Assembly: GCF_900184995.1 (NCBI RefSeq)
Contig: NZ_LT860097.1
Coordinates: 124,001 to 188,000 of the forward strand
Source of the DNA: Konateibacter massiliensis
GTDB taxonomy: Bacteria > Bacillota > Clostridia > Lachnospirales > Lachnospiraceae
Direction of reading: 5' to 3'
Length of the DNA: 64,000 bases
Shown here: positions 1 to 7,513 of the stretch, piece after piece
How the letters are laid out: the number at the start of each line of letters is the position of its first letter
Position numbering within the stretch: position 1 is the first letter of the stretch
The notes under the pieces: model-generated
Databases searched by the model: none
Told to the model about the DNA's origin: nothing
What the model saw: only the letters and a program-made list of their open reading frames with translations
Made by a program: the position numbers and the translations under genes

Positions 1-621
1 CGGGAAAAAGAGGGGTTTTGCATTATTTTTCTCACGGCATATGATAAATTTGAGTACGCCAAAAAGGCAATCAGCGTACATGCGCTGGAATATTTATTAA
101 AGCCTTATTCAGAAAAAGAACTGGTTTTTGTGGTGGAAGAGGCGCTTCATCTGGCGGAGGAGTATGGAGAAAGAAAGTGGAATGATAATTATACTTCACG
201 TGTCATGGAGCTTATGAAAAGTGAGGGAACAAAAAAGGATAGTGTACCGGAGGTATTGGCCAGTGAAGAAGAGAATGTAAGCCGGTTTAATGTGCTCGTA
301 TCCATGATGGAGGAATATGTCAGAGGGAATTATATGAATGACATTTCGATGCAGGAAGCGGCAAGGGCAATCAGCTACTCAGAGCCTTATTTCTGTAAAA
401 TGTTTAAACAGCAATTCGGACTGAACTTTACGACGTATTTGACGGAGTATCGTATGAATGAGGCAAAAAAGCTGCTGAAGCAGCCGAATATAAGTGTTAA
501 GGAAGTGGGGGTTAAGGTGGGATATCCTGACTCTAGCTATTTTGCCAGAGTATTTAAAAGAATTATAGGAATCAGCCCTTCCGAATATCAGGTACAAAAA
601 TTAAAGGAATTTTCAGAATAG
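1..621 (+). CDS. AraC-type response regulator (YesN-like), 5' end outside window
   Basis: The reading frame is open from base 1, so the gene starts before the window. The first ~45 codons are the end of a CheY-like receiver domain: a 'FLTAYDKFEYAKKA' stretch carries the conserved Thr/Ala position and 'EYLLKPYSEKEL' carries the conserved Lys-Pro. A short linker leads to a C-terminal AraC/XylS double helix-turn-helix with the usual 'GYPDSSYFARVFKRIIGISPSEY' type ending (described, not quoted in full). Such YesN-type regulators pair with YesM-type histidine kinases and usually control carbohydrate importers. The sugar ABC operon that follows at 1593 is the likely target, but an insertion sequence now lies between them. 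The GTG at 130 is only an internal codon. Specific ligand unknown. Confidence 0.88.
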   Translation, partial: REKEGFCIIFLTAYDKFEYAKKAISVHALEYLLKPYSEKELVFVVEEALHLAEEYGERKWNDNYTSRVMELMKSEGTKKDSVPEVLASEEENVSRFNVLVSMMEEYVRGNYMNDISMQEAARAISYSEPYFCKMFKQQFGLNFTTYLTEYRMNEAKKLLKQPNISVKEVGVKVGYPDSSYFARVFKRIIGISPSEYQVQKLKEFSE

Positions 622-632
622 GAATAAAGATG

Positions 633-668
633 GTGCTGCCGTTTGAAAAAATGGCAGCACTTTTTTTG
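633..668 (+). terminator. Rho-independent terminator after response regulator
   Basis: An 8-bp perfect stem (GTGCTGCC / GGCAGCAC) with a 12-nt loop is followed directly by seven T residues, just after the stop codon of the response regulator. Confidence 0.9.
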
Positions 669-738
669 TATAAACAGAAAAAATAAACCTCCGGCTATGC
701 CGGTGGTCCCACGGTTTTGCTTTAGCTTCAAGCAAAAA

Positions 739-795
739 ACCTCCTATGTTATAATAATTGCGGGTTTAGCCAACCACAAAAAAGACATAGGAGGT
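739..795 (+). promoter_or_regulatory. Hairpin sequestering the tnpA ribosome binding site
   Basis: ACCTCCTATGT at 739-749 is the exact reverse complement of ACATAGGAGGT at 785-795, which contains the tnpA Shine-Dalgarno sequence 8 nt before the ATG at 803. The 35-nt loop separates them. IS200 elements are known to limit transposase translation with such leader structures; here the seen pairing supports the same arrangement. Confidence 0.7.
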
Positions 796-802
796 ATCCA
801 AA

Positions 803-1276
803 ATGGATATGAATAGTTTAGCCCATACTAAATGGGAATGCAAGTATCATTTGGTATTTGCACCAAAATACAGAAGACAGATAGTATATGGAAAAATTAA
901 AGCAGATATTGCTCAAATATTAAGTACATTATGTAAGCGTAAAGGAATAGAGATAATGGAAGCAGAATGTTGTGTGGATCATATTCACATGTTAGTTAGA
1001 ATACCACCCAAATATAGTGTGTCTGAAATAATGGGATATCTAAAAGGAAAAAGTTCACTGATGATATTTGAAAGACATGCTAATCTAAAATATAAGTATG
1101 GAAATCGCCATTTTTGGTGTAGAGGATATTATGTAGATACGGTAGGAAAAAATACAAAGAAGATACAAGAATATATTGCAAATCAATTGAAAGAAGATCA
1201 TGAATCGGATCAAATGACATTGAATGAATATATAGACCCGTTCACGGGTGAGCCAGTACAAAAAAGCAAGAAGTAG
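803..1276 (+). CDS. tnpA: IS200/IS605-type transposase TnpA (Y1 HUH family)
   Basis: The 157-aa product catalyses strand cleavage and rejoining of single-stranded IS ends. The HUH motif is H60-I-H62 in 'VDHIHMLVRIPP', and the probable nucleophilic tyrosine is Y124 in 'IQEYIANQ'. Length and the N-terminal 'YHLVFAPKYRR' are typical of IS200 TnpA. The ATG follows GGAGGT, which can be buried in a leader hairpin. The gene appears intact. No accessory tnpB nuclease is present. The family assignment is secure; activity is inferred from intact motifs. Confidence 0.93.
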   Translation: MDMNSLAHTKWECKYHLVFAPKYRRQIVYGKIKADIAQILSTLCKRKGIEIMEAECCVDHIHMLVRIPPKYSVSEIMGYLKGKSSLMIFERHANLKYKYGNRHFWCRGYYVDTVGKNTKKIQEYIANQLKEDHESDQMTLNEYIDPFTGEPVQKSKK

Positions 1277-1471
1277 TCCCTGAAAGGGAAGCTAGGGAAT
1301 AAAGCTATAATGAAAGGCTCAAGGAGCTTGCAGGAGTAAGGAGGCAATAAAAAAGGCCCTTTAGGGCTGCCTGAGAAGGAAGTGCGGTTGGCAAAACCAT
1401 CAGGCGCCTCCGGGCGCAAGCAGGGAATAGACCCTTACAGGGTCAGAGCAAGCCACCGGCTAAGCCGGTGG
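1277..1471 (+). other. Structured non-coding 3' part of the IS element
   Basis: After the tnpA stop, about 180 nt carry no ORF but contain a series of short GC-rich hairpins: GCCC-ttta-GGGC-type near 1355-1368, GCGCC-tccg-GGCGC-type near 1404-1417, GACCC-ttaca-GGGTC near 1429-1444, and the right-end hairpin 1453-1471. The composition is more GC-rich than the flanks. This could be only DNA structure needed for transposition, or a transcribed RNA. Function not established. Confidence 0.4.
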
Positions 1472-1522
1472 TCTTGACTTATAAAAGATTAAAATTGTCC
1501 TTTGAATAATAAAAATATCCGA

Positions 1523-1551
1523 TATTTTTTTCTGGTGATGTCACCTATAAT
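1523..1551 (+). promoter_or_regulatory. Probable promoter and dyad operator of the sugar ABC operon
   Basis: TATAAT at 1546-1551 is preceded by the dyad GGTGATGTCACC at 1534-1545. The -35 region is poor, which fits an activator-dependent promoter. The site lies just outside the IS right end, so the insertion did not remove it. Confidence 0.45.
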
Positions 1552-1592
1552 CTAGTTGTAAGCAAGAAGCCACGAAAGGAGGATGGGAGATA

Positions 1593-3119
1593 GTGGAAGA
1601 ATTATTTCGCATGGAAGGAATAAGCAAAAGTTTTCCGGGTGTAAAAGCCTTGGATAAAGTATCCATGAATGTATGTAAGGGTGAAGTGCTTGGACTCGTT
1701 GGTGAGAATGGAGCAGGCAAGTCTACACTAATGAAAATACTGTCAGGAGTTCATCGAGCTGACGAGGGAGATATCTATATAGAAGGTGAAAAGGTAGTAA
1801 TTGACTCTGTCAGCAAGGCTCATGACCTGGGAATAAGTATTATTATGCAGGAGCTGAATATGTGCGGTCACTTAAGTGTGGCAGATAATATTTTTATCGG
1901 AAGAGCGCACAAAAAGGGATTGTTTATAGATGACAAGAAAATGCATGAGGAAGCCCAAAAAATATTGGATGATTTGGGGATTGAGCTGTCTACTTATACA
2001 CAGGTAAGCACTCTCAGCGTTGCGAAGCAGCAGATGGTAGAGATTGCAAAGGCAATCAGTTTTCACTCTAAAATACTTGTATTGGACGAACCTACAGCAA
2101 CCTTGACGGAGCGTGAGATAGAGCAGTTGTTTGGAATTATCCGCCGTTTGCAGCAAAGAGGTGTAGGAATGGTGTATATTTCACACCGTATGGCGGAGCT
2201 GAATCAGATTTGTGAGCGAGTAACCGTAATCCGAGATGGTCAATACATCGGAACAAGACATCTAAGTGAAATTTCAATGGATGAATTGGTGAATATGATT
2301 GTAGGCAGGTCTTTGGAGGATAAATATCCGAAGTATAAGAGAAAAATAGGTGATATTGCGCTAGAGGGTAAAAATATCCGCAGAGGAACGAAAGTAAATG
2401 TTGACCATTTTCATGTAAGAAAAGGTGAAATCCTTGGTATAGCAGGCTTGGTAGGTGCCGGACGAACAGAGCTGATGCGATGTGTGTTCGGAGCAGATAT
2501 GGCGGATAGCATGGAGCTGACCCTAGAAGGAAAGCCGATTAAGGTAAACTCTGTAATCGAGGCAATCAAGCATGGAATTGGCTATGCGACAGAGGATAGA
2601 AAGAGAGACGGATTGGCACTTGGATTGGATATCAAATACAATACCAACATGGCCCATTTGTCACAGCTTTCAAAGTTTGGCTTCCTCAATGATAAGGCGG
2701 GAGCAGAAAATGCAGAAAAATATGTAAAGCTGCTTCGCACAAAGACACCAAGTATCCACCAGCTATGCCAAAATTTATCCGGTGGAAACCAGCAAAAGGT
2801 AGTTTTGGCAAAATGGTTGTGCAACGATGTAAAGGTACTCATTGTGGACGAGCCTACAAGAGGAATTGATGTAGGAGCAAAGTATGAGGTATACGAATTG
2901 TTCAATCAGTTAAGTGAACAGGGTGTGGCAATTATCATGATTTCTTCCGAGCTTCCTGAAATATTAGGTATGAGCGACAGGGTTCTCGTAATTCATGAAG
3001 GAAAAATCAACGGAGAGCTGGATGCCAAAAAGACGACGCAGGAAGAAATCTTATATCTGGCGGCAGGCTATAACAAATTAGAGAAAAAAGCAGCCCCTAA
3101 ATTATCAGCAGGAAGCTGA
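1593..3119 (+). CDS. Sugar ABC importer ATPase, RbsA/MglA type
   Basis: The 508-aa protein has two fused ABC domains, the pattern of carbohydrate uptake transporter family 2. The first has Walker A 'GENGAGKSTLMK', signature 'LSVAKQQMVEIAKA' and Walker B 'ILVLDEPTATL'. The second has the degenerate Walker A 'GLVGAGRTELMR' usual in the family, signature 'LSGGNQQKVVLAK' and 'VLIVDEPTRGID'. It energises uptake of a monosaccharide with the permease and binding protein that follow. A GTG start is used, chosen for AAAGGAGG at 1575-1582. Substrate (ribose, galactose, xylose or other) cannot be read from the sequence. Confidence 0.93.
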   Translation: MEELFRMEGISKSFPGVKALDKVSMNVCKGEVLGLVGENGAGKSTLMKILSGVHRADEGDIYIEGEKVVIDSVSKAHDLGISIIMQELNMCGHLSVADNIFIGRAHKKGLFIDDKKMHEEAQKILDDLGIELSTYTQVSTLSVAKQQMVEIAKAISFHSKILVLDEPTATLTEREIEQLFGIIRRLQQRGVGMVYISHRMAELNQICERVTVIRDGQYIGTRHLSEISMDELVNMIVGRSLEDKYPKYKRKIGDIALEGKNIRRGTKVNVDHFHVRKGEILGIAGLVGAGRTELMRCVFGADMADSMELTLEGKPIKVNSVIEAIKHGIGYATEDRKRDGLALGLDIKYNTNMAHLSQLSKFGFLNDKAGAENAEKYVKLLRTKTPSIHQLCQNLSGGNQQKVVLAKWLCNDVKVLIVDEPTRGIDVGAKYEVYELFNQLSEQGVAIIMISSELPEILGMSDRVLVIHEGKINGELDAKKTTQEEILYLAAGYNKLEKKAAPKLSAGS

Positions 3120-3138
3120 CGGAAAGGAAAAAGAAATA

Positions 3139-4158
3139 ATGAATTCATTTAATAAGTTAAATGTTGCTACTAAACGAGCAATTTATTCTTTCGGAATTTT
3201 AGTTGCACTGTTTGCACTATTTTCTATTTTATCTTTTGATAAGTTTTTGGCACCTACAAACCTGCAGAACCTTTTGCAGCAAATTGTTACATACAGCATT
3301 ATCGGCTGCGGTCTGACCGTTTGTCTTGTCTGCGGCGGAAACGATCTTTCAGCAGGTGCATCCATGGCATTGTCAGGTATTATAGTAGTAAGTCTTCTGG
3401 CAAAAGGAATTCCGTTATGGATATGCATTGTATTATGTCTGTTTATGGGAATTATGACTGGTGTAATGAACGGATTTTTTATTGAAATACTCGGTGTTGT
3501 TCCATTTGTTGCAACGCTTGCGACCCAATGGGTCTATCGAGGGCTTGCCAACGTAATTGTAAACGGTGCCCCGGTATATACAACTACTATACCTTCTGAG
3601 AAGGTTCAGGCACAGTTTTATCTGCTTGGAGGAGGACGTATCGGAGGAGACGGACTGCCTTACAGTGTTATCATCACCCTTGTATATGCGATTATTATCG
3701 GAATTGTACTGGCAAAAAGCCGTATCGGACGTCAGATTTATGCTTGTGGTTCTAACTTGGAAGCAGCAAAATTATCCGGTATCAATGCAGTAAAAACACG
3801 TATGTTTGCATATTGTGTATCTGGTTTATCAGCAGCTATCTGTGGTATTTTAGTAGCTTCCAGATTATCAAGTGCACAGCCGACAGCCGGTGTGGGATAT
3901 GAGATGGAGGCGATTGCAGCATCCGTTCTTGGAGGTATATCCATTTTAGGTGGAGAAGGAACTATTCTGAATACGATTATCGGAGCGCTTATGATGGGTG
4001 TTATCCGAAACGGATTGAACCTAAACGGTGTCAATTCATTCTGGCAGCAGGTAATCGTTGGTCTTATCCTATTGATTGCAGTAGCATCACAGACAGCAAA
4101 TAAGGCAGGAAATTTGGATAGCATCAAACGATTCTTTTATAAAAAACAAAATGCATAA
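3139..4158 (+). CDS. Sugar ABC importer permease, RbsC type
   Basis: A 339-aa polytopic membrane protein of the BPD_transp_2 family, with about ten hydrophobic segments. It contains the family motif region 'GGNDLSAGASMALSGI' and the EAA-like cytoplasmic loop around 'CGSNLEAAKLSGINAVKTR'. It begins 20 bp after the ATPase gene and ends 32 bp before the binding protein, so the three form one operon. It probably acts as a homodimer forming the sugar channel. Confidence 0.93.
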   Translation: MNSFNKLNVATKRAIYSFGILVALFALFSILSFDKFLAPTNLQNLLQQIVTYSIIGCGLTVCLVCGGNDLSAGASMALSGIIVVSLLAKGIPLWICIVLCLFMGIMTGVMNGFFIEILGVVPFVATLATQWVYRGLANVIVNGAPVYTTTIPSEKVQAQFYLLGGGRIGGDGLPYSVIITLVYAIIIGIVLAKSRIGRQIYACGSNLEAAKLSGINAVKTRMFAYCVSGLSAAICGILVASRLSSAQPTAGVGYEMEAIAASVLGGISILGGEGTILNTIIGALMMGVIRNGLNLNGVNSFWQQVIVGLILLIAVASQTANKAGNLDSIKRFFYKKQNA

Positions 4159-4189
4159 ATAATGCATAAATGAAGGAGGATATTTTAGT

Positions 4190-5269
4190 ATGAAAAGAGT
4201 AACAGCATTACTATTTGCGGGGATATTAGCAGTATCATCTCTTGCAGGCTGCGGTTCTGCAACATCAAGCAAAAAAGAGGCAGCAGCAGAAGTAACACAA
4301 AGCACCACAGAAACAGAGGCTGCGGATAAAGAGGCAACAGATGCAGCAGCAACAACATCTGCAGAGAAAAAGACCATTTATGTAATCGTTAAAGTATTAG
4401 GAAACCAGTATTGGAGCGTATTGCAGGCAGGAGCAGAGCAGGCAGGCAAGGAATTGGGATGTAACGTAGTTGTAATTGGAACTGCTTTGGAATCAGATAT
4501 TGAAGGTCAGCTTACATTATTACAAAATGCGGTATCCGCTCAGGCAGATGCTATCGTAATTGCACCATTAGACAGTGTATCTTTGGATGCACCGATTACA
4601 GAAGCTTATAATTCCGGAACACCGGTTGTTTTAGTAGATACTTTGGTTAAGAGCGAGAACTACAGTGCTGCATTGATGACAGATAATGTTGCAGCTGGAA
4701 AAACTGCAGCAGAGGAATTAATCAGAAGAATGAAAGCATCAGGCGTATCAGAGACAGAAGAGGCACAGGTTGCTATTCAGGTTGGATCTACCGGTTCCCA
4801 GACAATCAATGACCGTGTAAACGGCTTCAATGAGTATTGGGCTGCAAATGCACCAGAAAGCTGGACCGTATTAAATGATGATATTAAAGTAAATGAAGGT
4901 GATATCAGCAAGGCAGTTGGTTTCTGTCAGGACTTCTTAACTACTTATCCAAACTTAAAGGGCGTATTTGGACCAAACAACGGCTCTACAGTAGGATTTG
5001 TAACAGGACTTACAGAGGCACAGAGAACAGATATTTCTATGGTAGGCTTTGACTTCTCTTCTGAAATGGAAACAATGATCAGAACTGGAAACTTTGATGT
5101 GGCTTCTGTTGTACAGCGTCAGTACTTCATGGGATATGACGGAGTGGAAACAGCACTTAAACTGGCACAGGGTGGAACTGTAAGTGAAAAGAAGGTTGAT
5201 ACTGGAGTAGTTTTGGTAGATAATACTAATGTAGATTCAAAAGAAGTACAGAGTATTATTAATCCGTAA
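4190..5269 (+). CDS. Sugar-binding lipoprotein, RbsB type
   Basis: A 359-aa periplasmic-binding-protein family 4 member. The N-terminus is a lipoprotein signal with lipobox 'SSLAGC' and lipidated C21, followed by an Ala/Thr/Glu-rich linker of ~35 residues. The mature domain starts near residue 62 with 'KTIYVIVKVLGNQYWSVLQAG', the typical ligand-binding opening. It captures sugar at the cell surface for the upstream ATPase/permease. An AAGGAGG site precedes the ATG. The operon order ATPase-permease-binding protein is usual. Confidence 0.93.
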   Translation: MKRVTALLFAGILAVSSLAGCGSATSSKKEAAAEVTQSTTETEAADKEATDAAATTSAEKKTIYVIVKVLGNQYWSVLQAGAEQAGKELGCNVVVIGTALESDIEGQLTLLQNAVSAQADAIVIAPLDSVSLDAPITEAYNSGTPVVLVDTLVKSENYSAALMTDNVAAGKTAAEELIRRMKASGVSETEEAQVAIQVGSTGSQTINDRVNGFNEYWAANAPESWTVLNDDIKVNEGDISKAVGFCQDFLTTYPNLKGVFGPNNGSTVGFVTGLTEAQRTDISMVGFDFSSEMETMIRTGNFDVASVVQRQYFMGYDGVETALKLAQGGTVSEKKVDTGVVLVDNTNVDSKEVQSIINP

Positions 5270-5298
5270 ATTCATAAATACAGGAATAATAAAATGCT

Positions 5299-5332
5299 TA
5301 ATACGCTTTTCGGGAATCCGGAAGGCGTATTA
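5299..5332 (+). other. Intergenic hairpin between sugar operon and TRAP binding protein
   Basis: TAATACGC at 5299-5306 pairs with GCGTATTA at 5325-5332, with further pairing inside. Only 'gtgatttt' follows, so termination would be weak. It may stabilise the upstream mRNA or reduce expression of the next gene. Confidence 0.5.
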
Positions 5333-5354
5333 GTGATTTTCAAAAGGAGTCAGA

Positions 5355-6374
5355 ATGGGTGATATGAAAAAAAACAGTTTTGTTATTGGGCTGCTTGCAT
5401 TAGCTGTTTTAATGCAGGCGGGGTGTGACTATGTAGGAGGAGACGCAAAAGCCGAGGGGGTACCGGAATATGTGTTTACTTATGCAGAGAATCAGGCGGA
5501 GGGGTATCCGACGACAGAGGCAGCACATTATTTTTCTGATTTGGTATATGAGCGTTCCGGCGGGCGGATAAAAATAGATGTCCACTCGGCAGGCTCACTT
5601 GGTGATGAAGTGGCTATTATTGAGCAGCTTCAGTACGGAGGGCTGGATTTTGCAAGAGCCTCTATTATGACGATGGGAGAATTTATACCCAAAATTAATG
5701 TTTTACAGCTTCCGTATTTATATAATGATTCGGATCATATGTGGGATGTATTGGAAGGAGATATTGGACAGGAGTTCATGGAGAGCATGGAGGAGCACAG
5801 TCTGATTGCATTGTCTTGGTATGATGCAGGGACAAGAGACTTTTATACAACACAAAAAATAACAAATTTGGAGGAGTTAAAAGGAAAGCGAATCCGTGTG
5901 GCAAAATCGGAATTTATGGAGAAGATGGTAGCAGCACTTGGAGCGACACCTGTGGCAATGGATTATTCTGAGGTGTACTCAGCTTTGGAGCTGGGGCAAA
6001 TCGACGGTGCCGAGAACAATTGGCCTTCTTATGAATTCACAGAGCATTATAAGGTAGCAAAGTATATGCTGTTGGATGAACATAATCGGATTCCAGAATT
6101 GCAGTTGATTTCTCAAATTACATGGAATAAGCTGTCGGAAGAGGATAGAAAAATAATAAAAGATTGCGCCGAGGCATCCTCTGTGTATGAACAACAGCTA
6201 TGGAAAGAGCAGGTTGAAGCATCAAAGAAAAAAGCCGTTGAGCAGGGAACCGTTGTGACAACCTTGACAAGTCAGGAGAGACAACGGTTTCGAGAAGCTG
6301 TGATACCGATATATGAAGAGCTTTCACCAGAATATGGGGAATTGATAAAGAGGATTATCGCTGCTGAAAAATAG
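5355..6374 (+). CDS. Orphan TRAP-type (DctP family) substrate-binding lipoprotein
   Basis: A 339-aa protein with a lipoprotein signal ending 'LAVLMQAGC' (C24) and a DctP fold. Visible family landmarks are 'RSGGRIKIDVHSAGSLGDE', the core 'LEELKGKRIRVAKSE' with the Arg that binds the ligand carboxylate in the family, and 'SALELGQIDGAENNWPSY'. DctP proteins normally feed DctQ/DctM membrane subunits, but none is encoded here. The gene follows the sugar ABC operon by 85 bp. It may present a ligand to a sensor kinase, as some binding proteins do, or work with a distant transporter. The start was chosen at ATG 5355 (AAAGGAG upstream); ATG 5364 is possible. Confidence 0.88.
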   Translation: MGDMKKNSFVIGLLALAVLMQAGCDYVGGDAKAEGVPEYVFTYAENQAEGYPTTEAAHYFSDLVYERSGGRIKIDVHSAGSLGDEVAIIEQLQYGGLDFARASIMTMGEFIPKINVLQLPYLYNDSDHMWDVLEGDIGQEFMESMEEHSLIALSWYDAGTRDFYTTQKITNLEELKGKRIRVAKSEFMEKMVAALGATPVAMDYSEVYSALELGQIDGAENNWPSYEFTEHYKVAKYMLLDEHNRIPELQLISQITWNKLSEEDRKIIKDCAEASSVYEQQLWKEQVEASKKKAVEQGTVVTTLTSQERQRFREAVIPIYEELSPEYGELIKRIIAAEK

Positions 6375-6395
6375 AAAAAGGCACTTCGTGCCAAA

Positions 6396-6476
6396 ATGCG
6401 CATCTCGCGGAGTGTAAGTAGTTGCTTCACAATCCGCGAAGGCGCAAAAAAAAAATGTGCAAAGCACATTTTTTTG
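6396..6476. terminator. Bidirectional terminator region between convergent genes
   Basis: A long imperfect hairpin (CGC..CGCGGA..GTGTAAG / CTTCACAA..TCCGCG..GCG, 6396-6445) is followed by a perfect AAAAAAATGTGC-aaa-GCACATTTTTTT terminator at 6449-6475. The latter has A and T tracts on both sides, so it can stop transcription from both the TRAP gene and aroE. Confidence 0.85.
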
Positions 6477-6486
6477 TTTTATCAAC

Positions 6487-7365
6487 TTATTTTGTTGTAA
6501 AGAATTTCTCCTTGATAAGATCGGTCGGCATCTCCTGATCGGTCCAGATTTTAAACGCTTCCGCTCCCTGATAGAGAAGCATGTACATGCCGTTGAAGGT
6601 GTTTAATCCGGCAGCTTCTGCTAATTTTAAGAGCTTTGTCTTCTGTGGATTGTAGATAACGTCTGATACAATCAAATTTTCATGAAACATCGTGCTGTCG
6701 TTAATGATGCTGCTGTCAACGTTTGGTGACATTCCAACGGAGGTTCCGTTTGTTAAGATGTAGCTTTCGGAAATACTTTTCCGAAGGGAAGTGTCATCCG
6801 GTAGCTCATATAGGGCAGCCTTGCAGCCTGTCGTCTTGGTGATATTGTCAACCATCTGCATAGCACGGTCAAAAAATTGATCCTTAATGCTGTAGACGTC
6901 AATCTCGGATACACCGTCAAGTGCAGCCTGTGCACAGATGGCAGTTGCAGCACCGCCAGCCCCAAGAAGTGTCATTTTTTTGCCGATAATATCATATCCT
7001 GCGTCTTTTACAGCAAGCATATAACCCACACCGTCCGTATTGTGTCCTGTCAAGACTCCGTTGTCATTTACAACAGTATTTACGGCACCAATCAGCGTCG
7101 CCGCGGGGGAAAGCTTGTCAACATATTCACAAATAAGGTTTTTATCCGGCATCGTGCAGTTAAAGCCACGTACGCCGAGCACCTTGAAGCCGTCTACGGC
7201 TGTTTTTAAGTTATCTGTTCCCACATCAAAAGCCAAATAAGCATAATCAAGATTCAAAAGTCGAAATGCCTCATTGTGCATCATCGGTGAAATACTGTGC
7301 GCAACAGGGCTTCCGAGCAAACCTGTGAGAACCGTGTGACCGGTAATTCGTTCTATCATTTTCAT
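6487..7365 (-). CDS. aroE: Shikimate dehydrogenase
   Basis: The 292-aa enzyme reduces 3-dehydroshikimate to shikimate with NADPH in aromatic amino-acid synthesis. N-terminal 'GLLGSPVAHSISPMMHN' carries the substrate-binding serines and 'CTMPDKNL' carries the catalytic lysine region. The nucleotide-binding loop is 'LLGAGGAATAICAQ'. The C-terminal 'NGMYMLLYQGAEAF' contains the conserved Gln. It stands alone on the minus strand and has its own promoter (7400-7428). It could be a quinate/shikimate dehydrogenase paralogue rather than the sole AroE; the catalytic residues do not decide this. ATG 7359 is a possible alternative start. Confidence 0.92.
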   Translation of the reverse strand: MKMIERITGHTVLTGLLGSPVAHSISPMMHNEAFRLLNLDYAYLAFDVGTDNLKTAVDGFKVLGVRGFNCTMPDKNLICEYVDKLSPAATLIGAVNTVVNDNGVLTGHNTDGVGYMLAVKDAGYDIIGKKMTLLGAGGAATAICAQAALDGVSEIDVYSIKDQFFDRAMQMVDNITKTTGCKAALYELPDDTSLRKSISESYILTNGTSVGMSPNVDSSIINDSTMFHENLIVSDVIYNPQKTKLLKLAEAAGLNTFNGMYMLLYQGAEAFKIWTDQEMPTDLIKEKFFTTK

Positions 7366-7399
7366 CCCGCCTTTTCTACGTTTAAGTAAAACTAGTTAT

Positions 7400-7428
7400 A
7401 TGATAAAGGAAAAAAATTTGTATGTCAA
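7400..7428 (-). promoter_or_regulatory. Sigma-A promoter of aroE
   Basis: Read on the minus strand: TTGACA (7428-7423), 17-bp spacer, TATCAT (7405-7400), about 35 bp before the aroE start. Confidence 0.7.
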
Positions 7429-7450
7429 ATGTAATTCGCAATAAATTAAC

Positions 7451-7479
7451 TTGAACCAGAGGCGGATGTCGGATATAAT
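7451..7479 (+). promoter_or_regulatory. Sigma-A promoter of the EamA transporter and yqeG
   Basis: TTGAAC at 7451-7456, 17-bp spacer and TATAAT at 7474-7479, 35 bp before the ATG at 7514. Confidence 0.75.
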
Positions 7480-7513
7480 AAAATAAGGAAAATAAAAGGA
7501 AATTGGCAGAAAA

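Larger units (their letters stand above)
684..1479 (+). mobile_element. IS200/IS605-family element, TnpA only
   Basis: The element is framed by subterminal hairpins as expected for single-strand transposing IS200/IS605 elements. The left hairpin (688-706) is CCTCCGGC-tat-GCCGGTGG with one T-T mismatch. The right hairpin (1453-1471) is CCACCGGC-taa-GCCGGTGG and is perfect. Between them lies a Y1 HUH transposase but no tnpB or iscB. There are no terminal inverted repeats or target duplication, as is normal for the family, so exact ends are uncertain by some bases. It sits between a response regulator terminator and the promoter of an ABC importer. Confidence 0.8.
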
